DNA of 64,000 nt, taken from positions 124,001-188,000 of the forward strand of contig NZ_FODS01000004.1 in NCBI RefSeq assembly GCF_900110425.1. Reading direction: 5' to 3'. The DNA comes from Salinihabitans flavidus (GTDB lineage: Bacteria > Pseudomonadota > Alphaproteobacteria > Rhodobacterales > Rhodobacteraceae). Both the position numbers and the translations under genes were made by a program. This document shows, one piece after another, positions 45,924-54,793 of this stretch. Positions within the stretch are counted from its first letter, which is position 1. Every line of letters starts with the position of its first letter. The notes beneath the pieces are model-generated. The model ran no database searches, was not told the origin of the DNA, and saw only the letters and a program-made list of their open reading frames with translations.

Positions 45924-46943
45924 TCAGGCGGTCAGGGCGCGCGGGCTGTTGAGGGGCAGATCGGTCAGGTGGATCAGGCCCGGTGCCGTGCAGGCAAGGT
46001 ATTCGATAGCGTTCACAGCCGCGGCTGCAGTGCCCGCGCCACCGCCGATTTCGGGGGCGATGACCATGTCTATGGCCTGATCCCCTGTGATGATGATGCG
46101 GTCCGACGTGGCCTGCGCCTCAAGATCTGGGCGGATCTGCTGGGGATGTTCCAGATGCAGCACCTCGCGCCCGTCGACAAAGGCTTTCATGCAGTGCAGG
46201 CAGCCAGCGACCTGTCCGGTGGTGATCGTCAAATGGTCCGTCGCGCGCGTCACTGTCGACATGATTGGCGTACGGGTTTCTTCCACGCGGTCGATTTTCC
46301 AGCCCAGATGGCGGGCGATCAGGGCAACGGATTGGTCAAACCCCACATGGCCTACGACACGGCCATCGGCGACGGCGCTGTGAAACTCATCCGGGCTCAG
46401 TCCCACGCCCTGCCCAGTCAGCACGGTGGGACCGAAATCGGACAGGTCGTTTGTGCGCGTCGCGAGGATGTAATCCACCCGCCCGCACGGCACCGTCAAC
46501 GCCAGCACCAGCATGTCCATTGCAAAACCGGGATTGACCCCGGTGCCCAACAGTCGCACGCCGTGCTGTGCAGCGATCCGGTTCAGCCGGTCTGCCGTCT
46601 CCGGGCTGGCCGCGGCCGGAAAAGTCATTTCCTCGGCAATCGAGATCACGTCGTGACCCTGCTCAAGACAATGCGCGATCGGTCCTGCAACCTGTGCCAG
46701 AAAGGACGATGTGGCCTGCAGCACGACCGCGCCGGTGGTGGCGGCAAGGACGGAGGCGGCATCATCGCTGACGGTCGCGTCACACGTCCCCTTGGGCAGG
46801 CCCAAGACGCGGCTGAGCGGCTGTCCCGCCTTGGCGCGGTCCAGATCAATTGCCCCGGCGATACGATAGCCGCGCTCCAGCGCCAGCCGTGCAATGCGCT
46901 GGCCCATGGACCCCAGACCATAGAGGATGACCTCCCGCGTCAT
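45924..46943 (-). CDS. ord: 2,4-diaminopentanoate dehydrogenase
   Basis: 339 residues. Rossmann YGLGSMGQRIARLALE at the N-terminus, as in dihydrodipicolinate reductase relatives, then the Ord-specific blocks GTGVNPGFAMDMLV, GHVGFDQSVALI, LEHPQQIRPD and PEIGGGAGTAAAAVN. Ord oxidatively deaminates 2,4-diaminopentanoate to 2-amino-4-oxopentanoate with NAD(P). The ATG at 46943 is eight bases after AGGAG; one two codons earlier is too close. It follows dctM by 26 bases, so importer and enzymes are co-transcribed. Confidence 0.9.
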   Translation of the reverse strand: MTREVILYGLGSMGQRIARLALERGYRIAGAIDLDRAKAGQPLSRVLGLPKGTCDATVSDDAASVLAATTGAVVLQATSSFLAQVAGPIAHCLEQGHDVISIAEEMTFPAAASPETADRLNRIAAQHGVRLLGTGVNPGFAMDMLVLALTVPCGRVDYILATRTNDLSDFGPTVLTGQGVGLSPDEFHSAVADGRVVGHVGFDQSVALIARHLGWKIDRVEETRTPIMSTVTRATDHLTITTGQVAGCLHCMKAFVDGREVLHLEHPQQIRPDLEAQATSDRIIITGDQAIDMVIAPEIGGGAGTAAAAVNAIEYLACTAPGLIHLTDLPLNSPRALTA

Positions 46944-46969
46944 TTGCATGTCTCCTTGTGCATTTGTGG

Positions 46970-48253
46970 TCAGTCGAGGCCCAGAAGGCGCGGCAGGGTC
47001 AGCGATAGGGCCGGGAAAACCACCACCAGCAACAGCACCGCCAGCTCCACCAGCATGAAGGGCAGGATCGCTTTTGCCACCGCCTCGAACCGAACATTGC
47101 CGACCGAGGAGGCCACGAACAGGCACGCCCCGAGCGGCGGGGTGATGAGCGCGATATTCAGGTTCACCACCATGATGATCCCAAAATGCAGCGGATCCAC
47201 CCCCATCGACACGGCAATCGGATGCAGGATCGGGCCGAGAATGATCAGCACGGCTGTCATCTCCATGAACATGCCGATCAGCAGCAGCGCAAAGGTGACA
47301 ACCAGAAGTAATATCAGCGGGTCACTGCTGATCCCCCCGAGAAAATTGGCCAGATCGCGTGGCACGCCTTCCTTGGCAAGCACCCATCCCAGGATGGAGG
47401 CTGCCGCAAGGATAATGAAGACCGCCCCCGAGGCGCGCACCATCTCGTAGAGGACATCCCACAGATCGCGCAGGTTGAAATTGCGGTAAACCAGAACCCC
47501 CACCGCCAGCGCATAGACCACGGCCACCGCTGCTGCCTCGGTCGGGGTGAACACACCACCCAGGATGCCGCCCAAGATGATCAGCGGCATCATCAGCGGC
47601 AGGATCGCCCGTTTCAGCGCCACACGCACCGGCGGCACCTCGCGGTCCAGCGTCGCGATGGGTAGATCCTCCTTGCGCGCGCGCCAGGCGACATAGGACA
47701 TGAGCGCCACCGACATCATTATCCCGGGCAGGATCCCGGCGGCGAAAAGCCCCGCAATGGACACCTGCATCAGTGATCCGTAAATAACCATGATGATGGA
47801 AGGCGGAATGATCGGACCGATCACCGACGAGGCCGCTGTCACCGCCGCGGCAAAGGGACGGCGATAGCCCTGATCGGCCATCGCCGGGATCATCATACGC
47901 CCGATCGCCGCCGTATCGGCCACCGCTGCGCCGGTCAGCCCGGCGAAAAGCACCGACACCAGTATATTCACATGCGCCAGAGCCCCGCGTACCCGTCCGA
48001 CCAGCGCATTGGCCAGATCGATCAGCCGGTCGGTGATCTGGATGCGGTTCATTATATCGCCCGCCAGGATGAAGAAGGGCATCGCCATCAGCGAGAACAT
48101 GTCGATTCCGGAAAACAGCCGCATCGGCACCAGACGAAGCAGGCTGGGACCGTCAGGCTGGGTCAGAGCGATCAGGCCGATGATTCCGATGGAGAAGGCC
48201 AGCGGCGTACCCAGAAGGACAAGGAGCGCAAAGGCCGCCAGAAGGATCAGCAT
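46970..48253 (-). CDS. dctM: TRAP transporter large permease (DctM), transporter 2
   Basis: 427 residues. MLILLAAFALLVLLGTPLAFSIGI start, SLMAMPFFILAGDIM, FAGLTGAAVADTAAIGRMMIPAM and GPIIPPSIIMVIYGS. Starts one base inside the dctQ stop (TGATG). Twelve membrane segments. Drives uptake for the ord–ortAB pathway. Confidence 0.95.
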   Translation of the reverse strand: MLILLAAFALLVLLGTPLAFSIGIIGLIALTQPDGPSLLRLVPMRLFSGIDMFSLMAMPFFILAGDIMNRIQITDRLIDLANALVGRVRGALAHVNILVSVLFAGLTGAAVADTAAIGRMMIPAMADQGYRRPFAAAVTAASSVIGPIIPPSIIMVIYGSLMQVSIAGLFAAGILPGIMMSVALMSYVAWRARKEDLPIATLDREVPPVRVALKRAILPLMMPLIILGGILGGVFTPTEAAAVAVVYALAVGVLVYRNFNLRDLWDVLYEMVRASGAVFIILAAASILGWVLAKEGVPRDLANFLGGISSDPLILLLVVTFALLLIGMFMEMTAVLIILGPILHPIAVSMGVDPLHFGIIMVVNLNIALITPPLGACLFVASSVGNVRFEAVAKAILPFMLVELAVLLLVVVFPALSLTLPRLLGLD

Positions 48254-48780
48254 CAGATCGCCCCGCCGCCGGGCAGGTGATCGCCCGTCTTCTCGGCATC
48301 GAGCAGGCGCAGCGCGGTGTGCAGGACATGCTGCACAAGGATCAGCGCCCCCGCCACCGGCACCGATGCCAGCGGCCAGAACATCGACAGGCCCAGTGCC
48401 GGCGACATCTGGTTGCTGCCGCGCAGGGCGGCGGCCCATCCCTCGACGGTCATCACCCACAGAAACCACGCGACCGCCAGCGCCACCAGCAGGTCGCCCG
48501 CATGGCGCAGAAGGCGGGGCAGACGGGTGCGCACCACGTCAATCGCAATATGGTCGCCATGGCGCAGCGCGACCGACGCGCCAACAAGTCCGATCCAGAT
48601 CATCAGATAGCGCGCCGATGTTTCGGACCAGATCAGCGGCGCATTGAAGACATAGCGAGCAACCGTGCCGGCGATCACGATCGCCACCATAAGGAATCCT
48701 GCAGCAACAAGCGGTATAGCGACGGCGATGTTGACCGCCTTCGAGATCCGCCAAAGTCCTGTCACGATCCGGGATTTCAT
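48253..48780 (-). CDS. dctQ: TRAP transporter small permease (DctQ), transporter 2
   Basis: 175 residues, four helices, with GTVARYVFNAPLIWSETSARYLMIWIGLVGAS as the DctQ core. Overlaps dctM by one base and is separated from dctP by an 79-base spacer that carries a hairpin. Confidence 0.94.
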   Translation of the reverse strand: MKSRIVTGLWRISKAVNIAVAIPLVAAGFLMVAIVIAGTVARYVFNAPLIWSETSARYLMIWIGLVGASVALRHGDHIAIDVVRTRLPRLLRHAGDLLVALAVAWFLWVMTVEGWAAALRGSNQMSPALGLSMFWPLASVPVAGALILVQHVLHTALRLLDAEKTGDHLPGGGAI

Positions 48781-48807
48781 GGTGCCGCTATCCTTTGCCC
48801 TGAATGG

Positions 48808-48841
48808 CCGGGACCGCGATGGTTATCCCACGCGATCCCGG
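48808..48841 (-). promoter_or_regulatory. Intra-operon RNA hairpin after dctP (transporter 2)
   Basis: CCGGGACCGCG and CGCGATCCCGG pair over 11 positions with one mismatch around a 12-base loop, 18 bases after the dctP stop. No T-run. Same position as the hairpins after the other binding-protein genes in the window. Confidence 0.55.
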
Positions 48842-48859
48842 AAACTTGTCCCTGCGCGC

Positions 48860-49903
48860 TCAGTCCGCGTAAAGGTCTTTCTCAGCGGTCTTGACCGCCT
48901 CTTGCAAATCCTTGCCCAAGGCCACGGCCTCGGCGCCGAACTCGGCCTCCATCGTGGCGGTGACGGCCGGAATGGCAATGTTGCGGAAGGCGGCCAGTTC
49001 ATCGGCTGAAGGTGCATAAACCTCGATGCCGGCATTCTTGAGGAACTCGTTGCCGAACTGTGTCGCACGCAGGGCCATCTTGGCGCCGCGTCCTGCCACC
49101 TTTGCGCTTTCGGCCCCGGTGGTGAAGATTCGCTTTTGTTCGGGCGTCAGACTGGACAGGAAGTCCTCGGACGTGACCCACCAATCGGCCCCGTAGAGGT
49201 GATTTGTGATGGTCGCATAGCTCTGGACCTCCTGCAGGTTGCCGATGGCAATGATCGGCACCGGATTGTGCTGTGCGTCGACCACGCCGGTCTCCAGCGC
49301 GCCGTAGAGCTCATCCCATGGCACCGGCGTTGCGGCGGCGCCCAGTGCATCCATCAACGCAACATGGCTGGGGACTGACATGGTGCGGACCTTCAAACCC
49401 TTCATGTCCTCGGGCGTTTTGACCGCGCGGGTGCCATTGGTGAAGACATAGAAATCCCCTGCCGTCACCGCCAGCAGCCTCAGGCCCGTCGCAGCGGACA
49501 ATTCGTCGGACAGGGTCTGCCCGAACGGGCCGTCGAACACTCGCTCGGCCACGACTTCATTGGGGAACACGAAAGGCAGTTCCAGCCCGTTGATCGCCGG
49601 GTAGAACTGTGCCAGCCCGCCGATGGAGGCGATGTTGACCTGGATAATCCCAGCCTGCGTCAGTTCCATCCGCTCGCGTTGATTACCCAACGCACTGGAA
49701 GCCTGTATATCCACGGCCATATCCCCGTTGGACAGGCTTTCGACGATGCTTTTGAACACGGTTGCGGACATATGCGCCGCAGAGGTTGCGGTATCTGCGG
49801 GTTCTTCATGGGCGAGAGTGATCGTCACGCTCTGCGCCCAGGCCGGAACCGCTACGATGGCGGTGAGGGCCGTTGCGAAAAAGGCGGATGCAATGGTCTT
49901 CAT
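48860..49903 (-). CDS. dctP: TRAP transporter substrate-binding protein (DctP), transporter 2
   Basis: 347 residues. Signal peptide (AIVAVPAWAQS), then VTITLAHEEPADTATSAAHMSA, GLKVRTMSVPSHVALMDALGAAATPVPW with the substrate Arg, and GALETGVVDAQHNPVPI. Given the enzymes downstream, its ligand is probably an amino acid such as 2,4-diaminopentanoate or 2-amino-4-oxopentanoate, or a close analogue; TRAP proteins for zwitterions are known. First gene of the operon. Confidence 0.93.
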   Translation of the reverse strand: MKTIASAFFATALTAIVAVPAWAQSVTITLAHEEPADTATSAAHMSATVFKSIVESLSNGDMAVDIQASSALGNQRERMELTQAGIIQVNIASIGGLAQFYPAINGLELPFVFPNEVVAERVFDGPFGQTLSDELSAATGLRLLAVTAGDFYVFTNGTRAVKTPEDMKGLKVRTMSVPSHVALMDALGAAATPVPWDELYGALETGVVDAQHNPVPIIAIGNLQEVQSYATITNHLYGADWWVTSEDFLSSLTPEQKRIFTTGAESAKVAGRGAKMALRATQFGNEFLKNAGIEVYAPSADELAAFRNIAIPAVTATMEAEFGAEAVALGKDLQEAVKTAEKDLYAD

Positions 49904-50192
49904 GAACTATTCTCCTGTCAGTACCGGCGCATGTCGTGCGCGCCATTTTTTCTTGAGCGGGAACCGCACCAAACTTCCGACACCCGGCAAAGTCACCCCT
50001 GATCTCGCCGTGAGAGTTCAATGGATAGCGTTCAGAAACAAGCAAGAGTTTGGCACACCGGTTTGCCGAAACAAGAACGCTGGAGCGGTGGGTGACCCAC
50101 CAGAGACACCCCGCATCAAGGATGAAGCGCAACATCGAATCGCTGCCTGCGCCGGGCCAAGGGTCCCAACGCCGCGGTCGCCCTGAACCGCG

Positions 50193-51080
50193 TCAGAAAG
50201 GGGCGGTTTCCATGATGCGGGACAGGATGGTGCAAAACCGGCGCGTCACCGGCGGCAGGTTGCGATGCCGCCGGGCGACAAGCGAGATGGTCGCGTTCTT
50301 AAGCGGCGCATCGCGCAGCGACCGGGCCACGAGCGCGCCCGCGCCCAGCTGGTCATGGATGCAACACATCGGCAGTAGCGAGATCCCCTGCCCCTCTTTC
50401 GCAAAACCCACCAGGCCATAAACCGAATCGCATTTCAGCGCGGGGTCCAGCGCGACACCGGCCCGGTCGATCACATCGCGGATACCATAGATGCTGTCGG
50501 GGGGCATCGCGATCGGCAGATGCGCGATATCGGCCAGTCCCAACGTGCCGTCGGGCAGGGCGTATCCCGGTGCCACCACCGCATAAAGCGGCGCGGGCGT
50601 CTGTGTGACGACCGCGACATCGCGATGCGCGGGCGGATCGAAGGCAAGACCGAGATCCGCCTCATCGGCCGCTACCGCGCGCATGACGGCAGTGCTGCCC
50701 GCGCGCACCACCGACAATTTGACATCCTTCGAATTGGGTCGGAATTCCACGATGGCGGGCGTGATCAGCCCGCTGATCGTTCCCTCGACACAGGAGATGC
50801 GGATGGCGCCGCGCCGCAGGTCTCGCAGGGCCTCGATCTCACCCATGGCAAAGGCTTCGTCGCGCCTGACGCGGCGGGCGTGATCCATGAAAATCCCCCC
50901 CGCGTCAGTCAGGCGCAATCCGCGCGCGTGACGCTCGAACAGCGGCACGCCCAGATCCTCCTCCAGCCCGGTGATGCGCCGACTGACGGCAGAGGCTGCG
51001 ATATTCAGCTTTTCCGATGCCTTGCGGATCGACCCTTCGGCCGCCACGATCAGGAAACAGTTCAGGTTGGGATCAAGCAC
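50193..51080 (-). CDS. LysR-family regulator
   Basis: 295 residues. HTH MLDPNLNCFLIVAAEGSIRKASEKLNIAASAVSRRI, effector domain from about residue 90. It lies upstream of and in the same direction as dctP (289-base gap) and divergent from the M81 peptidase gene (121-base gap). Both could be its targets. Confidence 0.92.
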   Translation of the reverse strand: MLDPNLNCFLIVAAEGSIRKASEKLNIAASAVSRRITGLEEDLGVPLFERHARGLRLTDAGGIFMDHARRVRRDEAFAMGEIEALRDLRRGAIRISCVEGTISGLITPAIVEFRPNSKDVKLSVVRAGSTAVMRAVAADEADLGLAFDPPAHRDVAVVTQTPAPLYAVVAPGYALPDGTLGLADIAHLPIAMPPDSIYGIRDVIDRAGVALDPALKCDSVYGLVGFAKEGQGISLLPMCCIHDQLGAGALVARSLRDAPLKNATISLVARRHRNLPPVTRRFCTILSRIMETAPF

Positions 51081-51201
51081 CGATTACGTCCGTTCGAATT
51101 TCCAAGTTGCATCCCGCGGCAGGCTCGTATTAGAACCGGGGCACTCCGACGACCCTGCAAACTTATCCTTGCACAACTTTGCGACTTGCGAGGATTCAAA
51201 A

Positions 51202-52686
51202 ATGGCGTTCAGGGTACTTCTCGGGCAGTTTATGCACGAGACCAACACCTTCTGCAAAAGAGTAACCGACGAGGACGCCTTTCGCGCCTTCTACTGCCAC
51301 GAGGACGATGACGTGCTGTCCGCCTTGGCCGACACCGCCAACGAGGTAGGCGGCTTTGTGGATATCGCGCGCGCACGCGGCTGGACGCTGATCCCGACGG
51401 TGGCCACATTCGCCACCCCGGGCGGCATGGTCACGGACCGCGCCTGGGACGCCTTCGCCGGCCGCATCTTGGACACAGCGCGCCGTCAGGACCCGTTTGA
51501 CGGGGTGGTCCTGTCCCTGCATGGCGCGATGGTCCGACGGGACGGCACGGATGGCGACGCCGCACTGGTGTCCAGGCTGCGCGACATTCTCGGGCCGGAT
51601 GTGCCCATCGCCGTGACTCTGGATCTGCATGCCAACCTGGCCCCGGTCCTGTGTGATGACGCGGAAATCGTCATGTCCTACAAGACCTTTCCGCATGTCG
51701 ACATGCGCCAGACCGGACGCAAGGCCGCGCTGGCTCTTCAGCGTCGGATGCAGGACCGGATGGCCGTGGCCACAACCATTCGCAAACTGCCCATGCTAAC
51801 TCTGCCGGAAGGCGGCCGCACCGACAGCGAGCCGATGCTGGGGTTGATGGCGCTGGCCGCAAGACTGGAATCGGACAATGCCAATTTGCTGGACATCTCC
51901 ATCAATGCCGGGTTCTCGCTGGCCGACGTTCCGGAAATCGGTCCGACCGTCACCGTTTGCCACAGCGGCGCGCAAATGGCGGCAGAGGCGGCGGCCGATC
52001 AGGTGGCCAAAGCGATGTGGGACGCACGCAATGCCCCCGCCGAAGAGATGCTGACGCCTCCCGAGGCAGCACAACTTGCCCGGTCGCATGACGCGGCAGA
52101 GCCGCTCGTTCTGGCCGATCCTTCCGACAATCCCGGCGACGGCGCCTATGGCGACACGACCAGCCTGCTGGCGGAACTGATCAACGGTGGCGGCGACAAT
52201 ATTCTGTTCGGCGCATTATGCGATCCCGCCTCCGTACACGCTGCGCAGCAGGCCGGAGCGGGGCAGACGGCGCAGATTTCACTGGGCGGGCATTTCGACG
52301 CCGGGTTCGGCGGCGGCCCCCTGCCTACCTCGGCGCTGGTTCTGGCATTGGGGGATGGGCGCTATGTATGCGACAGTCCGATGTGGAACGGCGTAGCACA
52401 GTCCTGCGGGCCGTCCGCCTTGCTGCGCATCGCGGGCGTTGACGTTCTGGTGACATGTGCCGCCACGCAGGCGCTGGACATGAACATCTTTCGCGCCTTG
52501 GGAGTCGAGCCGTTGCACAAGCGGGTGATCGCGTTGAAGTCTACCCAGCATTTCCGCGCCGCCTACGCGCCGGTCGCACATCGCATCGCGCTGGTAGATG
52601 GCGGGGGATTGGCAAGTCCACGTCTTGATCGGCTGGAATTCAAGCATATTCCGCGCCCGATCTTTCCGTTCGATCCGGTGCCATGA
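51202..52686 (+). CDS. M81-family (MlrC-like) metallopeptidase
   Basis: 494 residues from MAFRVLLGQFMHETNTF. The N-terminal DUF1485 and C-terminal MlrC_C domains are present: HETNTF, GVVLSLHGAMV, TLDLHANLAPVL and the PSDNPGDGAYGDTTSLL segment. MlrC, the best-known member, is a zinc peptidase of microcystin breakdown; most relatives act on unknown small peptides or amides. GAGGA lies before the ATG. Divergent from the LysR that may also control the ord–ort operon, so it may release or process that pathway's substrate. Confidence 0.9.
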   Translation: MAFRVLLGQFMHETNTFCKRVTDEDAFRAFYCHEDDDVLSALADTANEVGGFVDIARARGWTLIPTVATFATPGGMVTDRAWDAFAGRILDTARRQDPFDGVVLSLHGAMVRRDGTDGDAALVSRLRDILGPDVPIAVTLDLHANLAPVLCDDAEIVMSYKTFPHVDMRQTGRKAALALQRRMQDRMAVATTIRKLPMLTLPEGGRTDSEPMLGLMALAARLESDNANLLDISINAGFSLADVPEIGPTVTVCHSGAQMAAEAAADQVAKAMWDARNAPAEEMLTPPEAAQLARSHDAAEPLVLADPSDNPGDGAYGDTTSLLAELINGGGDNILFGALCDPASVHAAQQAGAGQTAQISLGGHFDAGFGGGPLPTSALVLALGDGRYVCDSPMWNGVAQSCGPSALLRIAGVDVLVTCAATQALDMNIFRALGVEPLHKRVIALKSTQHFRAAYAPVAHRIALVDGGGLASPRLDRLEFKHIPRPIFPFDPVP

Positions 52687-52763
52687 ACAACTGCCGCAGC
52701 GACGACAAAAACCTGACTTGGCCATCATCTGATGCTCTTCGCGAGCCAGAATTCAGGACACAA

Positions 52764-52785
52764 AAACCGCCCTATTGGGTGGTTT
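52764..52785. terminator. Rho-independent terminator after the M81 gene
   Basis: AAACCGCCC, loop TATT, GGGTGGTTT: nine pairs with one G·U. On the minus strand it is followed by TTTTT; on the plus strand only by TTT. It can end the M81 transcript or stop readthrough from the right. Confidence 0.6.
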
Positions 52786-52827
52786 CAAGCTTCGATCATG
52801 ACCAATTGGGACCGCAGCCCTATTATG

Positions 52828-53035
52828 TTAAGTTGACAGACCGGCCTCGAGGTCTCCGACCCGGCAGAAATCCACGCCGATCTCGGACTTCGCCACCACA
52901 GGGCAAACGCCGTGCCGTTTCAGCCGACCGATCACCTCCCCAATCTGGAAGTCATGCTTTTCAGCGATCCTCGCCGGATGGATGAACCGAGATTTGAAAT
53001 CGGTCGAACCGAGGGATACGCTGATCCCTCGTCAT
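52828..53035 (-). pseudogene. Tail of a TniQ-like (transposition accessory) protein, copy A
   Basis: The minus strand reads FIHPARIAEKHDFQIGEVIG, then RLKRHGVCPVVAKSEIGVDF and CRVGDLEAGLST, then stop. A helix-turn-helix-like tail of this layout (DRF..., LKxxLxxxGIxP, ...FYRRxDL) resembles the C-terminus of TniQ-family proteins from Tn7-like/Mu-like transposons; the resemblance is from memory and modest. AAGGAGATGTTCATG at 53035 precedes it, but it lacks the rest of the protein. A related degraded copy lies at about 61.8-62.15 kb. Confidence 0.4.
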
Positions 53036-53099
53036 GAACATCTCCTTCTTCCCAAACTTGGGAGGTTACAGGAAATGTCCCCCGAGTAACGGCATATCG

Positions 53100-53350
53100 A
53101 CATACGATAGCTTCGGCCGTGGCCAATGCGCTTGTGGACAGGTTACCTTTGGCGCCGGGCCCATAGGAGCAGCCGCCCAGCCCCCCGACCGTGCTGTCAA
53201 AAGTGCGCAGACCGAGTTCCAGCGCGACCGGCACATTGCCAAGCGCCTGCCCGCCGGTGTTGTGAGAATACCCGGTGAGGCGCTCGGACGGGAGTGTTCG
53301 GGCCAAGGCTGCTCTGTAAAATGCTAATCTGTCTTCGGTCTCCATGTGGT
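53100..53350 (-). pseudogene. Fragment of a hydroxymethylglutaryl-CoA lyase-like gene
   Basis: Reads NTGGQALGNVPVALELGLRT, then FDSTVGGLGGCSYGPGAKGN. The HxDTxGxALxNxxxALExGxxxxDxxVxGLGGCPYxxGAxGN motif is the catalytic C-terminal part of HMG-CoA lyases, including the Cys of GGCPY. The upstream two thirds and the extreme end are missing. Lies downstream of dctM in the same orientation, so an intact gene may once have been the last gene of the transporter-3 operon. Confidence 0.7.
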
Positions 53351-53426
53351 CGGTGCACAACCGGCACCTGCCCTCTCGATGAAAGGGACAGGATCTGCGC
53401 TAAAAGTCGGGTAGTCCGCTCCGGTG

Positions 53427-54716
53427 TCAGCGGGCCATCAGGTCCGGTAGAAACAGCGTGATCTGCGGAAAGGACAGCAACAGGATCAACACGACAATCT
53501 CCATGCCAAGAAAGGGCAGAATCCCACGAAAGATTGTGCCGAGCGGCACACGCGTCTGGGCCGCCGCCACATAAGCGTTCAGGCCCAGAGGCGGCGTCAA
53601 CAGTCCGATCTCGACGGTCTTGGTCACGACAATGCCGAACCAAACGGGATCGTAATCCAGCGCCATCGCCGTGGGAAAGGCCAGCGGCATGGCGAGCGAC
53701 AGAATCGCAAGCTGATCCATAAACATGCCCATCACCAACAGTACGAGAATGATGATCCCCATGATGACCTCGCGCCGCATTTCGGTCGTTGCGACGAATT
53801 CCAACATGCTGTGCGTGATGCGCGTGAAAGCCAAGTAATTCGAGAAGATTGCGGAACAGGCAACAATGGCAACGATCATCACTGTGGCGCGGATCGCTCC
53901 ACTGACGGATCTGTTGAATTGAACGAAGCTCAACGTTCGCTGAAACAGGACTATCAGCAACGACCCCATGACGCCCAACGCAGCCGCCTCCGACGGTGAG
54001 GCAAGACCGCCATAGATCGCGCCAATCACCGCCACCAGTAACAATACCATCGGAATGACGTGGCGGCTTTCCTTGACCGCCTTCTTCAAGGCGAACGGCT
54101 CCCCCTTGGGTGCCTGATCGGTGGTTTGGGCGATGATCTTAATCACTACGGCGAGGCCGGACGCAGTCAGGAGGCCGGGAATGATCCCGGCGATAAATAG
54201 CTTGCCGATCGAAGTCTCGGTCAGCACGCCGTAGACCACCAGTACGATCGATGGCGGCACGACCACGGCCAGCGTTCCGCCGACGCTGACCACCGCCGCC
54301 GCGAGACGATCAGAATACCGGTGCGCCCGCATCTCGGGAAAGGCCGAGGCCGACATGGCCGCGGTCGAGGCCGTGGAACTGCCCACCAATGCCGCCAGGA
54401 TGACGGACGCGGCGACCGTCGCCATGGCCAGTCCACCCTTGACGTGGCCGATCCACGATTGACAGGCAATGATGGCGCGCCGCGTAACATCCCCTGCGGT
54501 CAGCAACTCGGCCATGAGGATGAAGAGCGGAATTGCAACCAAGATGAAAGAGGCAGAAGTGTCAAAGAAGGTCCGCTCGAGCACCGCAAGGGCCGGGCGC
54601 GCGCCCAGTTGCGCGACAATGCCGACGGTTCCGGCGATCCCCATCGCAAAGGCAATGGGAACCCTGAAGGTCATGAGAACAGCCAACAGAACGACTATGG
54701 CAATAAATGTTAGCAT
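53427..54716 (-). CDS. dctM: TRAP transporter large permease (DctM), transporter 3
   Basis: 429 residues, about twelve helices. MLTFIAIVVLLAVLMTFRVPIAFAMGIAG start; SFILVAIPLFILMAELLT, GSSTASTAAMSASAFPEM and VVPPSIVLVVYGVL mark the family. Last transporter gene of the minus-strand order Q-P-M, unlike the P-Q-M order of the other two systems. Confidence 0.94.
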   Translation of the reverse strand: MLTFIAIVVLLAVLMTFRVPIAFAMGIAGTVGIVAQLGARPALAVLERTFFDTSASFILVAIPLFILMAELLTAGDVTRRAIIACQSWIGHVKGGLAMATVAASVILAALVGSSTASTAAMSASAFPEMRAHRYSDRLAAAVVSVGGTLAVVVPPSIVLVVYGVLTETSIGKLFIAGIIPGLLTASGLAVVIKIIAQTTDQAPKGEPFALKKAVKESRHVIPMVLLLVAVIGAIYGGLASPSEAAALGVMGSLLIVLFQRTLSFVQFNRSVSGAIRATVMIVAIVACSAIFSNYLAFTRITHSMLEFVATTEMRREVIMGIIILVLLVMGMFMDQLAILSLAMPLAFPTAMALDYDPVWFGIVVTKTVEIGLLTPPLGLNAYVAAAQTRVPLGTIFRGILPFLGMEIVVLILLLSFPQITLFLPDLMAR

Positions 54717-54747
54717 TTAAGGTCCGCGCATTTTCAGGGGTGTGAGA

Positions 54748-54769
54748 CAGCCGCCGCAAACGGCGACTG
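54748..54769 (-). promoter_or_regulatory. Intra-operon RNA hairpin after dctP (transporter 3)
   Basis: CAGCCGCCG, loop CAAA, CGGCGACTG: nine pairs with one mismatch, 24 bases after the dctP stop and before dctM. No T-run. Third TRAP example of the same arrangement. Confidence 0.5.
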
Positions 54770-54793
54770 CCTTCGATGGTTTTCGGGATCAGG

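Noticed and set aside
45969-47450. A 493-codon plus-strand frame across ord and dctM
   Set aside because: Shadow frame; spans two real genes and has no protein-like features.
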